Below are positions 33,765 to 45,046 of a stretch of DNA of 64,000 bases, piece after piece; position 1 is the stretch's first letter, and each line of letters opens with the position of its first letter. The notes beneath the pieces are model-generated. The model had not been told where the DNA came from. It saw only the letters and a list, made by a program, of their open reading frames with translations, and ran no database searches. The stretch covers positions 1,364,001 through 1,428,000 of the forward strand of contig NHZP01000010.1 of NCBI GenBank assembly GCA_003313425.1, in the 5' to 3' direction. This DNA is from Pseudopyrenochaeta lycopersici. Taxonomy: Eukaryota > Ascomycota > Dothideomycetes > Pleosporales > Pseudopyrenochaetaceae. A program made the position numbers and the translations under genes.

Positions 33765-34313
33765 ATGCCTGCCCCTGCCGAAGTCCAAGCCGCTACCATC
33801 AACGAGTTCATTGAAGGGTGGAAGACAAAGAACCCTGACGCTTGGACAACCAATTGGACAGATGACTGCACGAACACTATCTTGCCCTTCTCTATGAACC
33901 ACCCGGGGTGGTCAAAAGACGACGTCCGCAACGTGCACCTGCCTAGGCTTTTCACTACCTTGTCGAACTGGCAGGTTTGTTTTCTCCTTGTATAAGTGTT
34001 CAAAATGAGAACTTACTCTGAATAGTTGAACGTCTACGATGTGATTCATGATGTCGCCAAGGGCAAAGCCTGCATCTACGCAACTTCTCGAGCGGACACG
34101 CCTTTTGGCGACTTTAAGTGGACTAACGAGTACGCTGCTTTCCTCACCCTGACTGAGGACGGAAAGCAGGTCAAAAAGATCGAGGAGATGGTTGACACAG
34201 CTTTCTTTGCGGAAATGGCGAAGCAAGGTGCTGCTCATGCTGCAGCGCAGAAGGAAAAGGCTGAAGCTTCTGCTTCGAAGGATGGGCCTTCCGCCCAGGC
34301 AGTCAAAGTTTAA
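33765..34313 (+). CDS. NTF2/SnoaL-like small protein
   Basis: Predicted 165-residue cytosolic protein from exons 33765-33974 and 34026-34313 (51-bp intron; the second exon starts with Leu, not Met). The sequence FIEGWKTKNPDAWTTNWTDDCTNTILPF followed by a strand-rich half (YDVIHDVAKGKACIYATSRADTPFGDFKWTNEYAAFLTL) fits the NTF2-like/SnoaL fold. Members act as polyketide cyclases, dehydratases or isomerases in aromatic-metabolite clusters. The Ala/Lys-rich C-terminal tail (from about 140) is probably disordered. Catalytic residues cannot be assigned with confidence. Divergent from the P450. Confidence 0.75.
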
Positions 34314-35281
34314 GCGCACACGTGTAGGAGCTTAGAAAGCTCAAAACTGCCTCGATAGTATCTACGCGCCTTTTCGTTGGTGTATTTAGCCAAGCTATCA
34401 AGTAGATACAAAAAACAGACTTCCCCCCCAATTGATCAGCCTACACCATAAAAGTAACCTAACACCATGTCCTCTTCTCGTTACTTCGAACATTTTTCTA
34501 TTTAATTTGCCACGAGATTTGGAGGATGTCTTTCTGGCCAGTAAGGAAACACTCTCTTTACATCTAAAATTATTTTCTAGTCTCATCCGGCTTGTTTGGA
34601 CCGTTCCGTTTCCAACCTCGACGTGTCCGGCTTATATCCAATAATTGGCACGTTCTACTGAACTGACTAACAAAGCAAATATCACGGACCTGTGTACTGC
34701 TTCGCAACGACTTATCGCGGGCAAAAGTGATGTTTGTACGTCTCCTACGAACTGATAGGCGGCACCATGCAAAATCCCATATTGACGATTTGGGCTACAT
34801 GACTTGAGCTACGGATTTTACCCAAACGCATAAAAGTAAACACCTTCTTTCCATATGGTGCTTTCATGGATTAGATTCCAACCCTTGAAATGCAGAAACC
34901 ATAAGCGAGAAGTAAATATTACCCCTAAGTAGGGTTTTCATGACGCACGTCAAGAGGTAGGATTGAATAAGTACAACAACCCGATGGTGTACCAAAGTTG
35001 AGCAAATCCTGAACAAAGAGAACGCTCCTTCATATATGAAATGGCCTAAGAGGTCTAACCCCGAGATATGATAGTCATATTTTGAGACTATACGGTAGTA
35101 TTCCCACAAGAAGCTCAATCCAACCCAATTACTCGATTCAGCGTTGAGGGCTCACCTCCCGTCCACCACATTACAATGTACACTATGTTAATGACCAATA
35201 TATTGTTTTTTAGCAGCTCTAAGTGTAAAACTCATATCTAGAATCGTGTTGAAGACGGTTTAAAGCTTATATATGTATAAA
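34314..35281. other. Convergent intergenic region
   Basis: Between the 3' ends of the NTF2-like gene and the acyltransferase. Slightly AT-rich; no coding potential beyond short frames. Confidence 0.5.
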
Positions 35282-36739
35282 TTATCCTCTCACCTCAACA
35301 CTCCTGAAATCGAAAAACTTCTTAATATCTGGGTCCTCCAAAAGCATATTAATCGCATGAGTTTCAATTGGAAGCATAACCTCGATCCCTCCATCTCCAG
35401 CTTTGTAACCCTTGTGTGGCGGATACAAGATGATCATATTCTCCACTACAGTATTGTAGAGACATCTGTAAGCCACCGGCTGACCGACCCCAAAATCATT
35501 GTCACATAGCTTGGAATTCCTCCAATCGGTAGTCGTAAATGACATTGGTGGGAGAGAGTCAAGAGGCATATCTAGCTTAGATTTGTCCCGGATAGGCGCT
35601 ACTTTTGCCATCGTCTCATCCAAAGTATGTTGGCCGACGCTGTGGGTGATGGCTCGAATAAAGGCTGCTATCTGAGGCAAAGGTGCATCAGAAATCACCT
35701 CTGTCAGGTTGAGAGGGTTTTCTTGATGCATCGATAGCCCCGCCGCTAAGACATTGCCTTGATACCTTGCTGAGATATTTGGTGTACCTGGGCAGAACTT
35801 AGTTTCATATCTTAATCCGGGCGTAGTTGCGAACGACTTACATCGGTTTCGCATATTGATTGGCTCACCAAATATTGCCGGTGACAGCATATCTGGCTTG
35901 TATATCCTCTCCCGGATTCTCATTAAAACCCTCCAAAGTAGAGCTATCACCGCATCATACGTCGAGATCCAAGTACCATCCAAAGGCGTTGCAAGTTGTT
36001 TCAAGGCCCTAGACTTGCTAGGCGCGAGGTGAAATAATAACCACGAGCAGGGTAACCAGTCTGGGTGCCGTTTTGGCCTTGGCGGGGGATCAATTTGGTC
36101 GTCCACCGCGATATTTGGGGCAATAAAACGAGAACGCTCCATGAAAGATTCATTCCAACTAGGACTTGGCGTACGGTTTACGAATGAGTAGCAGTTCTCC
36201 GCTATTTGTCGGACTAAGCTGGTAGTGCCAGTCATATCTAGAGCAAAGTGGTGTACATGTGCGGTGAAGATGTACCCATTCCTGATAAAGTTGAGTTGAA
36301 ATCCAACCAAGATAGGACTATCATCCGGACATCGAGAGCCCGGTATTCCCTCAATCCCCAGGATTCCGTGATCTCCCAGGCTTGCAAGCGTAAAGTCAGC
36401 TCTTTCGAGGTCGTCGTACGAAGGGTAGTCGTCTGAGGGACTGTTCATCCACTGAACGACGAATTCAACAGTACTGTGAGCTTTCTTGACGATCGAGTAA
36501 TCCCCATGTGTGTTTTTCTGGATTGTTCCAACCAGATGCCGGCATTGTCGCAATGTTGCCTCAATGCCATGCTTGAATGCCTCAACAACAGCTGTTTCGC
36601 CTACACCATCTTGTTTGAAAATAATTGCGTAGGTGTTATAATTCGGAGGGACCACCATGTCCAGAACGGAGAGACGGAACCATTCTTCCTCAGAAGTCTG
36701 GAGATTTAGTGGAAGACGAAATGTTTGTTTTCTACGCAT
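35282..36739 (-). CDS. HXXXD-type acyltransferase
   Basis: Single-exon gene for a 485-residue cytosolic acyltransferase of the transferase family (PF02458, BAHD/trichothecene 3-O-acetyltransferase-like). It moves an acyl group from acyl-CoA to a hydroxyl or amine. The catalytic HHxxxD motif is present as HVHHFALDMTG (about 173-183), and the structural DFGWG-type motif as DNDFGVGQP near residue 418. Two pseudo-symmetrical halves of normal length are seen, with no sign of decay. In this setting it probably decorates the cluster product, with the acyl donor perhaps made by the acyl-CoA synthetase at the right edge (inference). Confidence 0.9.
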   Translation of the reverse strand: MRRKQTFRLPLNLQTSEEEWFRLSVLDMVVPPNYNTYAIIFKQDGVGETAVVEAFKHGIEATLRQCRHLVGTIQKNTHGDYSIVKKAHSTVEFVVQWMNSPSDDYPSYDDLERADFTLASLGDHGILGIEGIPGSRCPDDSPILVGFQLNFIRNGYIFTAHVHHFALDMTGTTSLVRQIAENCYSFVNRTPSPSWNESFMERSRFIAPNIAVDDQIDPPPRPKRHPDWLPCSWLLFHLAPSKSRALKQLATPLDGTWISTYDAVIALLWRVLMRIRERIYKPDMLSPAIFGEPINMRNRCKSFATTPGLRYETKFCPGTPNISARYQGNVLAAGLSMHQENPLNLTEVISDAPLPQIAAFIRAITHSVGQHTLDETMAKVAPIRDKSKLDMPLDSLPPMSFTTTDWRNSKLCDNDFGVGQPVAYRCLYNTVVENMIILYPPHKGYKAGDGGIEVMLPIETHAINMLLEDPDIKKFFDFRSVEVRG

Positions 36740-37107
36740 ATTGATTATTTGATAGTTCGCAATGTTCCTTGATACGCCTGTTGATCTTGTTGCTTTGCGG
36801 TTACATGCTTGCAGTCTCTATCAATTAGCTTTCATGCGGTCGGGATATCGCCATTGCGTACGGGATATTTTCCCCGGTAGTAAATGTTGGGTTGTGCTCG
36901 TCTAAACGTGTTCGGAACTCGGGCCATTATAGGCTGCCACCGCGTAGTACCAAGTCGGAATTTTAATTCAACGAAACGTACAGAACAGTTTAGAAGCCGG
37001 GCACGCCATTTTTTAGTTCCATATAATTTATCGTAAGCTTCCAGAACATTGTTTTAATCACACTCGAACTCCTAGAATCCAGTGCTAGACCTCAATATCC
37101 TACAAAC
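36740..37107. promoter_or_regulatory. Bidirectional promoter of acyltransferase and SDR
   Basis: 368 bp between divergent starts. Contains TCGGAACTCGG at 36912-36922, one base away from the AflR-type palindrome TCG-N5-CGA and very close to the TCGGAACCCGA sites at 43933 and 47233. Regulation by the local AflR-like protein is an inference. Confidence 0.4.
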
Positions 37108-38014
37108 ATGTCGCCAGTCTCACCACTTGTCCTGATCCTTGGCGCCGGTCCTAATATTGGTGCTAATGTTGCAGAGCAATTTGGTGCACAAGGCTACAAG
37201 GTCGTGTTGTCTTCGAGGAAGCAGCAAGAGAGTAGCAACCCTTCCTACTCTTACGTACATGGCGACCTAGCGGACCCCAAGTCAGTTGTCGATATTTTTG
37301 CACGAGTTCGTGAACTTCACGGAGAACCGAGTGTTGTGGTATACAACGGTAATTTATGTTTCTATTCAAGTCCTTTCAAATAGACTTCTAACATATGAGT
37401 AGCGGGTGCAGTATCCTATTCCCCCAAGGAGAACACATTCAATATCGACCTGGAAACTTTTGAATCCGACCTCAACATCAACACAACGAGCGTGTTCGTG
37501 GCTATCAAGGAAACTTTGAAGTCTTTTGCATCCCCCTCTCTTTCCGCTCAGGCTTCTAAGACCTTTATATACACGTATGTTGTCGCCCAATCTTTCTTTT
37601 CGACCCAACTCTCCACTCTTGATGTTTATAATGTGAAAAGAACTGACTCTTCATTGTTTTAGTGGAAATGCTATGAATTTCGCCTCATTTGACGGGCTGC
37701 TTACTTTGGGGCTTGGAAAGAGTGCCTCTGCGCACATGATACAATCTGCTGCTGCAGCCTTTTCGGAAAAAGGCTACAAGTCAGTTCTCTTTTGAATACC
37801 TGGAAAACTGTCCTCTAACTCTTCCAGGTTCTACTACGCGGATCAGAGACAGCCTGATGGAAAACTCTGTGGGAAAGGTATTAGTGGCCATTCCCATGGA
37901 AAATTCTACGTTCATCTCGCAGGGGGTGAAAAACAGGGACCTTGGTTGCAGACATTTGTGAAAGGGGAGGGTTATACTGAATTTCCCGTTGGGACTAATG
38001 TTACATTTGGTTGA
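37108..38014 (+). CDS. Atypical short-chain dehydrogenase/reductase
   Basis: Predicted 238-residue Rossmann-fold protein. Exons 37108-37348, 37403-37574, 37663-37779 and 37828-38014. The nucleotide-binding glycine motif is GAGPNIGANVAEQF near the N-terminus, with YNAGAVS as the NNAG-like strand. The usual catalytic YxxxK is not intact: the aligned segment reads LGLGKSASAHM, with Leu where Tyr is expected, and the active-site Ser is also unclear. I recall related fungal proteins with the same LGxGKSA pattern, so this may be a distinct non-classical subfamily and not a recent loss. Could be a reductase with a changed mechanism, or a binding/regulatory protein. The gene is divergent from the acyltransferase. 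Confidence 0.8.
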
Positions 38015-39674
38015 TGGACCATTGGTTACCTTAAGCAAAGCCTATTGACTTAAAATGATCTCATGAAGCTCCCTGGTAGTGTAAGACAATGAAATGTTGA
38101 TTTGATGATTCTATTTTATGGGTCGCGTTACGTAAGAATGTTCGGTATGAGTGTGCAAGTGGTTTAACAAAAGCCAATAGCACAGCACTACGTCAAAGGT
38201 ATTTAGTTACCAAGCCTAAATGCCAACTTGAGGAACTGCGCAGTAATTTCTATAACCAATCTTCATATATAATCAACTGGTAGAAGCATACTGCTACTAA
38301 GATAACGTACATAACGTACGAGCGGCGCATGCAAACGAACGGCGCACCACGCCAAATTTGGACGACGCATAAACTTCTATTAAGTATAGCACAATCTGTT
38401 TAAGATTGGCAATGTTCGTTTAAAGCGAAAGTTACTATCATAATCTTAGCTCTTGATCGCGATTAAATTTAGACTAAAACAAATGCAAAGTTGGTGCGGT
38501 GCGCCGTTCGCTTGCATGCGCCGCTCGTACGTTACCACTACTTTTACTTTGTTTAAAGCTGCCAACTTAGCTTACTTGAGTTCTATCATCGATTGAGCAT
38601 AATTAAATATATGTAGTATACTACTCAATTGATGGCTAGTTACATAATGTTTCATCCTGTTTTCAAAGGATACCTAATGTAGAAGTTCCGTAGGAAATGA
38701 CTAAAACCTAAGAAAAGACTATACCTAAAAGTTCTTTAGTTTTATACAAGTCAGAATACCAGAGCAACACTTAGTTTACCCAATTTTACTATACTAAGTT
38801 AAGTTGCTATACTAAAGGTCTCAAGTACGTGCTATGAATGCTAATATCTTACCAAGTCACTGCAATTACTGTTATACTACTGCTTATATTTAGCTTAAAG
38901 ACATAGATATTGCTTGGATTTTTAAAGTCATGTAGAACAAATAGATTAGAAAACTTACAATATGTAGTTGGGTAGTAGTACCTATGAATATACTTTACAA
39001 GCTTGAGTACAAAAAATAGAGTGGACTATAATTAAATGGCCAATTCTGATACTATCAAGTATGGAATCAAAAGAGTTCTTGCATTATAAGAATAAAGATA
39101 CGTGCTTTAAGTCGTTTCTAGTAGAATTGTGAACAATGCAAAGCTGCAGTAGCACAATTGCCGGTTCGATCGTAAACATGGATTTCGGAACGCGTAGCAA
39201 CAAAAAGGTCCGATAATTCCTCGGTAAGACTTGTTTTTATGCCTACCCGAGACATTGCGCTACAACACAATTGGTGTATTCCAGTTTCGGGGAATCAATA
39301 ATAGTTCGACCATCAAACCACTTCGGTAGGAAGGAATACCAATAGAAAATGATTTCATCGCTCATTCATCTTAAAATACTGCGCGAGAGCGTTTACAACC
39401 AATAGTGTGAAGCGGGTCATTTTGTCTAATGTTGTGTTCGGAGACTTCCTAAATCGCCTTTCGTCCCGGAATTTGACGCCGAACTTCATGTCGGCAGGTC
39501 AGTGAAATTATTATGTCCGATAAGACACAAGTCGCTATTCAAACGTCGTAGTCTTCAAAATTTCTGCCTATGGAAATAAAGGATAAGTACTGATCAAATC
39601 AACTAAACTTAGATCCAAACGAATCTTCTCACGGCTTCGTTTCCATTTTCCTACAACCCGTGGGACCGCTCAAT
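38015..39674. other. AT-leaning intergenic region containing a MITE
   Basis: 1.66 kb upstream of the fusion gene. Holds the inverted-repeat element listed separately at 38312-38534. The stretch 38560-39120 is AT-rich and without open frames, possibly another decayed repeat. A near-match to the AflR-type site, TCGGAACGCGT, is at 39185-39195. Confidence 0.55.
38312..38534. mobile_element. MITE-like element with 49-bp terminal inverted repeats
   Basis: The left end starting TAACGTACGAGCGGCGCATG and the reverse complement of the right end match at 45 of 49 positions, and enclose about 125 bp of AT-rich, non-coding sequence. The TA at both outer edges fits Tc1/mariner-type TA target duplication. 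A 9-bp direct repeat (ATAACGTAC, 38302-38310 and 38311-38319) abuts the left end. The GC-rich ends contrast with the AT-rich middle. No transposase is encoded, so it is non-autonomous. Confidence 0.8.
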
Positions 39675-42600
39675 ATGTCGACTTCAACTACTACCACAAC
39701 TGTACTTGAAAAAAACAAGGAGGTCGAGACACCATTTACCAGCGGTGCTCGCAGGAGTGGCAGCAGTGTACAGTTTTGGCAGTCATATGTTCAGTCTCGT
39801 CCAGCGCCAACGGAAGATTTTTTCCAGGTCATATATGATTATCATCGAAGGTAAGATTTATCGCTGCTCCTGGTCTGAATATTGTCAAAGAACCCATGCT
39901 GCAGAGGTTTTTCGTACGATAGGCACATGAATTTTGTAACAGCATTCTGATTACCTTAAAAAGAATCGACTGACTCGGTGATCTCATAATCTAGTCATGG
40001 TGATAGCCGCACCGACATTGCCCACGACGTAGGAACTGGGCCCGGTAACATTGCTGCGAAGCTCGCTACTCATTTCAATCATGTGGTGGGATCAGATATC
40101 AATGAATCCGTGCTCGATGCAGCCCCATACCTAGTACCCAGCGAAGTGCTTGAGCGTATGACTTTTGTCCATTCTCCGGCAGAGGCTCTAGCGCAGAAAA
40201 CACCCGCACAAGTTGGTGGCCAAGCAACAACAGATCTGATCACTGTCAGCGAATGCATGCCTTTGTTGGACGAAACTACATCACTGAAGGCCTTCCAAAA
40301 GCTTTTACGCCCGGGGGGTACGTTGGCGATCTACTTCTATGGTCCGGCGGTTTTTGTGGATGGTAATGCAGATAATTGCAATGCTGTGTATGACCGGATC
40401 GCGACACGAATTTGCACCTTCAACCAGCCTATGAAGAACACACCAGGCTTTCCTTTCCATCTCCGCGCTGCAGAGGCTTTGATCAGCGAAATGGACAACA
40501 TTCCCATGCCTGCAGAGGATTGGGAGAACGTGGAACGGCACAAGTGGAACTGTGACTACCCCTTACTATTCAATAGTAAGGCTGGGTTTGACTTCGATTT
40601 CTCTCCAGTTGACCGAAGAACAAAGGACGAAATGACGAAGGAAGTCATCGATCGCAACTTTTGGGGTGTAGAGTGGGATATCAATAATGTCAAGTCGTAC
40701 CTGGACTCGCTTTATCCAAATTACCGTCATAAGGCAGGTGCGCGGTATGCTGAACTGGAAGACATGTTCGGTGAGCTTCATGCAGCCATGGGCAAAGAGA
40801 AGAGAAAGGTTACATTTCCTATTGTACTGATTCTAGCGACTAAAAAGGACGGATCCGAATTGCCTAAGGCCAACCAGGTCCAGATCTCCCCAGGCCATCT
40901 CGGCCTCGGACGTATTAGTGAGAGCCCACCTGGATCCATCGAGAAAGCAAACCAGCTACTCCAAAAGAATCACGATGAGTTTCATATCTTCTGGAGAGAC
41001 CTGAATGGCCATAACCACATGGCACATTCTATCTTGACCACATTTGCCCTTAGCGCGAGCCCATCTGAGCTGCAGCGTGCATACGATGACGGCGTCGGCG
41101 TCCAACGTCCCATGCCGGACCTCGATATCGAAGCCGTCAAGAGTCTCTCTGATGATAAGAACCTCACGGCAATCTTTGGTGAACTCCCGCAATATACCAA
41201 TACCCTTGAATTTTTTAGACAACAAATTGACTTGTTCGGGTGGAGGGCAATCCTACATAAGTACTGCTTCAGCCGCACCCCAATCGCGGATACCATACTT
41301 GCTCGCATGTACGAAGGAGCTCATCATCCATTCATCCATCTCGGTTTGGCGGTGGAGTTCCAATTACCTAGCATCCTCGCCGAAGCTCTCGCACAAGCTG
41401 TGTGCCATCCATACTCAGGCATTCCGGACTGCCTTTTACAGACGGATGTGGAAGCTCGCGAACTGGAAAATGGAACACCTCATAAGCCCCTTTTGGAGCT
41501 ATATAAGGAAGCGCGGGCAAGCAAATCGATCTTGCAGGGCGCGCGCTGGGAAGATGGACCTTTCAAGATGAGAGACGGCACCCTTGGGCGGTCAAAGGCC
41601 GATATCACGTCTCTTGCCGCCCAGTATCGTGTTCGGCCATCCGAATTAGAACTGCGCGCAGCGGAAGTGATTAACTGCTCGGCCTACGTTGCGGGCGGGG
41701 CACAACGTGCCAACAAGTCACCTAAGATTGACTTCTTCCATATGCACAACGTGACCAGCTCCATTTTTTTGACCGTCTTAGTTCAGGACCCATGGATCAG
41801 CCTAGAGAATAAAGTACGAATGGTGGAATGGAAGGCCCGAACTGACCTTCTATGGTATGCCGCTTGTGGTTGTGCCGAGTTCGACATTCAAGAGGTCAAC
41901 AACTACCAAGCCGGCCCAAGCTCTGGTATGGGATGGAGCGAACTCTACCACGCCGTCAATATGATGCACGATGACGGACATGTGGCCAAGTTTGTACGTG
42001 CGCTCAAGAGCGCTGAAGACATCTGCAAGCAATTTGAACAACAGGACCCTGAGGCGTTCCAAATGAAAGGAGACGCATGGATCCAACTTGCACGCATGTC
42101 TTATGATACAACCCTTGGCCTTGCCCCGGAAATCAAGTGGGTGCCAGGAGCGGGTTTCAACCAAGCATGGGAGGCTGCGCAAGTCCCTCCCCGAGCGGCG
42201 GCAGCTGTAGTGGCACCACCACCACCGAAACCTCGGGTCTTCCCTTCCCTAACTAAGAAATACCATAAGACTGCCTACGAGCAAATAGATCCCAGTCTTC
42301 CTGCTTTGTCTGCGGTGGGCAAAAACATTGTTGTTACAGGTGGCGGTACTGGCATTGGTGCTGCGACTGCCTTGGCGTTCGCTCAGGCTGGAGCTGCAAG
42401 CATCAACATTCTCGGTCGGAGAACCGAGCTTCTGGAAGAAACCCGAAGCCACATAGTATCCCTAGTCCCAAGTGCCCAAGTCCATGTTTATGGCACGGAT
42501 GCAACTGATAAGGATGCAGTCAACGCCACATTCCAAGCCATCAATCGACTTGTTGGCGAGATTCATGTTCTAGTGAATAACCACGGCTATAAGCCAAAGG

Positions 42601-43170
42601 TGGCACCCAAGAACAGCGCCATCAAGGATATCGATGTCGACGAGTGGTGGAAATGTTTTGAAGTCAACATTAAGGGTGCTTTCAATATCACCCAAGCATT
42701 CCTGCGTTACAACTCCCCAGATGCAGTGGTTGTCTACGTGACCACTGCGTTATCTCACTTTGACGGCTTCCCCAACAGTTCATCCTACAGTTCGAGTAAG
42801 GCTGGCGGTGTGAGAGTTTTCAGTACTCTTCAAGCTGAACATCCTGAGCTGAGAGTCGTGTGCTTACATCCAGGAGTCGTCAACACGGGTGTGGTCCGGG
42901 ATGCAAAGGTTGCGGGAATGGCAGACGATGGTGAGTTTTGGTACTTTTATCAACCGACAGAGCCAGTATTCTGACGTTCTTTTCACAGTATCTCTCCCAG
43001 CAGGTATCATGGTCTGGCTTGCTAGTCCTGAGGCAGCTTTTCTAAAGGGTAAGTACATTTGGGCCAACTGGGATGTGTCGGAGATGAAGGAAAGAGCGGA
43101 AGAAATAGCCAAAAGCGATCTTTTGACTATGAAATTAGGGGGATGGCCATTCCCTTACAAGTCTGCTTAA
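39675..43170 (+). CDS. Trifunctional fusion: methyltransferase - questin-oxidase-like - SDR
   Basis: Predicted 1097-residue protein; exons 39675-39850, 39995-42930 and 42989-43170. Residues about 30-360 form a SAM-dependent methyltransferase (motif I VGTGPGN at 71-77, acidic SDIN after the next strand, LLRPGGTLAIYFYG). Residues about 372-789 are a questin-oxidase-like domain (DUF4243; LLQKNHDEFHIFW, FSRTPIAD, GAHHPFIHLGLAVEFQ, AEALAQA), the family of AflY and the Baeyer-Villiger-type enzymes that open anthraquinone rings. A Pro/Ala-rich linker (about 790-812) leads to a classical SDR with TGGGTGIG at 840 and catalytic YxxxK at 990-994. The first two domains and most of the third share one 2.9-kb exon without a stop, so a gene-joining error is unlikely. 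Inferred role: successive steps on an aromatic polyketide. Confidence 0.9.
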
Positions 43171-44071
43171 AGGACATAACATCCATCGCGTTAAAAACAA
43201 TTATGTGCGCTTGCTTAATTGATTCATATATTTGCAATTACTCTAAGCTGCCCTACATTTTGCGTAGATTCTGTATCCTCTTACGCAAGGGTTTGGTCGG
43301 AGGTTAAAGCCCACAATCACGAAAAACAATGTTGAATCTATGGATGGCGTCTGTTGTCTCGTATGGAGAAGGACTCTAATAAACGGGTTCTTTTGTAACT
43401 TCGATGACACCCTAATCGCTGGCAGCGCTGAGGTAAACGTCTCACACTACTTCGGTAAAACTTCTCTATCTACGCCTTTCGCACACGTGACAGGCCCGAG
43501 TTTCCTTTAATCGTAGCAGGCTTAACGCAGCCCAAGTCAGTGTGATGAAGTTAATCATGGTGTAGGCCTGTCTGGATACACTAAAGCTAATGAAAGCCAA
43601 TGAACGCGAAAATGGATTTGAGACACCCACAGAAGTCATTGCGCGAGTCAGACCCAAACTTAGGGCAGGCGATCCAAAGACCCTGCAGATCGGATGCACC
43701 AACAAATGCATTGATAGTTAGGGTCCCCTGCTTAGGTTTTACCGTCCTGTATCCGGCTGCTCTGTCATGCAGTCAGCCGACGGAATAGGTGAGCTCTCCG
43801 GCGTTGTTCCGCAGTATCTCGCATAAGCGGGCTAGTGCGCGCATTGAAATTTTATTATCCGTGAAATCGACGGAAGTCCGCAATGTCCGATCAACTCTAG
43901 GAAATAGAAAAATTGTCCGCGTTTTTGAATAGTCGGAACCCGAGCAGGGACGGCATCTTATCGACGAGATCAAACGGCAAGGAGACACCATGACAAACGT
44001 GCTTCTTTGATTGAACTTTATGGGGCTCCTCTTGCTGATCAGTATCGACTCGAGATAGTCCCAATGAAGCT
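43171..44071. other. Intergenic region upstream of the second SDR
   Basis: No gene recognised; short frames at about 43466-43991 lack family features. The promoter of the SDR at 44072 with an exact TCG-N5-CGA site lies near the right end. Confidence 0.5.
43933..43943. promoter_or_regulatory. Candidate AflR-type site TCGGAACCCGA
   Basis: Exact match to TCG-N5-CGA, the site bound by AflR in aflatoxin clusters, 129 bp before the SDR start at 44072. The full 12-mer TCGGAACCCGAG recurs upstream of the FAD monooxygenase. A single TCG-N5-CGA is common by chance; the shared inner bases give it more weight. Confidence 0.4.
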
Positions 44072-45046
44072 ATGGGATTCTTCTACAGTCAGTTTTTTGT
44101 GCAGTTGCCCTACCCTACCGGTTCATACACTGGAAAGACGGTTATCATTACCGGCAGCAATGTCGGTCTTGGCAAAGAAGCAGCAAGACACTTTGTCCGC
44201 ATGGGCGCCAGCAAAGTCATCCTCGCGGTCCGCAGCCTAGAGAAAGGAGCTGCGGCTCAGCTTGATATTGAGGCTACGACTCACCGCTCGAGTGATGTCC
44301 TTCAAGTATGGAAGCTCGATATGGCTTCCTACGCCAGTGTCCAGGAATTCAGCGCCCGTGTCGAGGCCCAACTGGTTCGTGTTGACATTTTCATTGCCAA
44401 CGCCGGGATCGCGCCAGCCAAATACACCACGTTCGAGGATAACGAAGCAAGCATCACAGTCAACGTTGTTTCGACACTTCTACTGGCAGCTCTGATTTTA
44501 CCCAAAATGAAAGCCACTGCTGCCACATTTGGCACACGACCAACGCTCACGATTACATCGTCCGACGTCCATGGCCACACAACATTTCCTCAAAAATCTG
44601 CTCCAGACGGCGAAATACTTATCACGGTGAATGATAAACATACTGCAGAGAAGCAGTGGGATGACCAGTACCCAATCTCAAAACTACTTGAAGTGTTTGC
44701 AGTCCGCTCCATTGCTGAATTATACGGATCTTCAACATATCCCGTGACAATTAACACAGTCAATCCGGGACTGTGTCACTCTGAACTTGGGCGTGATTTT
44801 GGGATTGGATTTTGGTTAATCAAACTCATTCTGGCACGGTCAACTGAGGTCGGAAGCCGCACGTTGGTGCATGCTGCATCTGCGGGTCCTGAATCACATG
44901 GTCAGTATCTTTCAGACTGCAAGATTGCTGCGCCTGCTCCTTTTGTTACAAGTGACGAAGGGAAACGTGCGCAAGACCGTGTATGGGATGAACTGGTGAA
45001 AAAGCTTGAAGTCATTAGGCCGGGAGTATCGAAAAACTTCAAGTGA
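44072..45046 (+). CDS. Short-chain dehydrogenase/reductase, retinol-dehydrogenase-like
   Basis: Single-exon gene for a 324-residue NAD(P)-dependent oxidoreductase. Complete motif set: cofactor glycine motif TGSNVGLG near residue 27, IANAGIA, active-site region TITSSDVHGH and catalytic YPISK. VNPGLCHSEL after the active site is also typical. It resembles fungal retinol-dehydrogenase or WW-oxidoreductase-like SDRs that act on ketones or alcohols, including cluster intermediates. The first 18 residues are hydrophobic-aromatic but too short to call a membrane anchor. The in-frame ATG at 44072 is used. It converges with the FAD monooxygenase. Confidence 0.9.
   Translation: MGFFYSQFFVQLPYPTGSYTGKTVIITGSNVGLGKEAARHFVRMGASKVILAVRSLEKGAAAQLDIEATTHRSSDVLQVWKLDMASYASVQEFSARVEAQLVRVDIFIANAGIAPAKYTTFEDNEASITVNVVSTLLLAALILPKMKATAATFGTRPTLTITSSDVHGHTTFPQKSAPDGEILITVNDKHTAEKQWDDQYPISKLLEVFAVRSIAELYGSSTYPVTINTVNPGLCHSELGRDFGIGFWLIKLILARSTEVGSRTLVHAASAGPESHGQYLSDCKIAAPAPFVTSDEGKRAQDRVWDELVKKLEVIRPGVSKNFK

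Noticed and set aside
39675..43170. Fusion gene as two or three separate genes
   Set aside because: The first two domains and most of the SDR lie in one uninterrupted exon; no internal stop, promoter-like gap or frameshift was seen.
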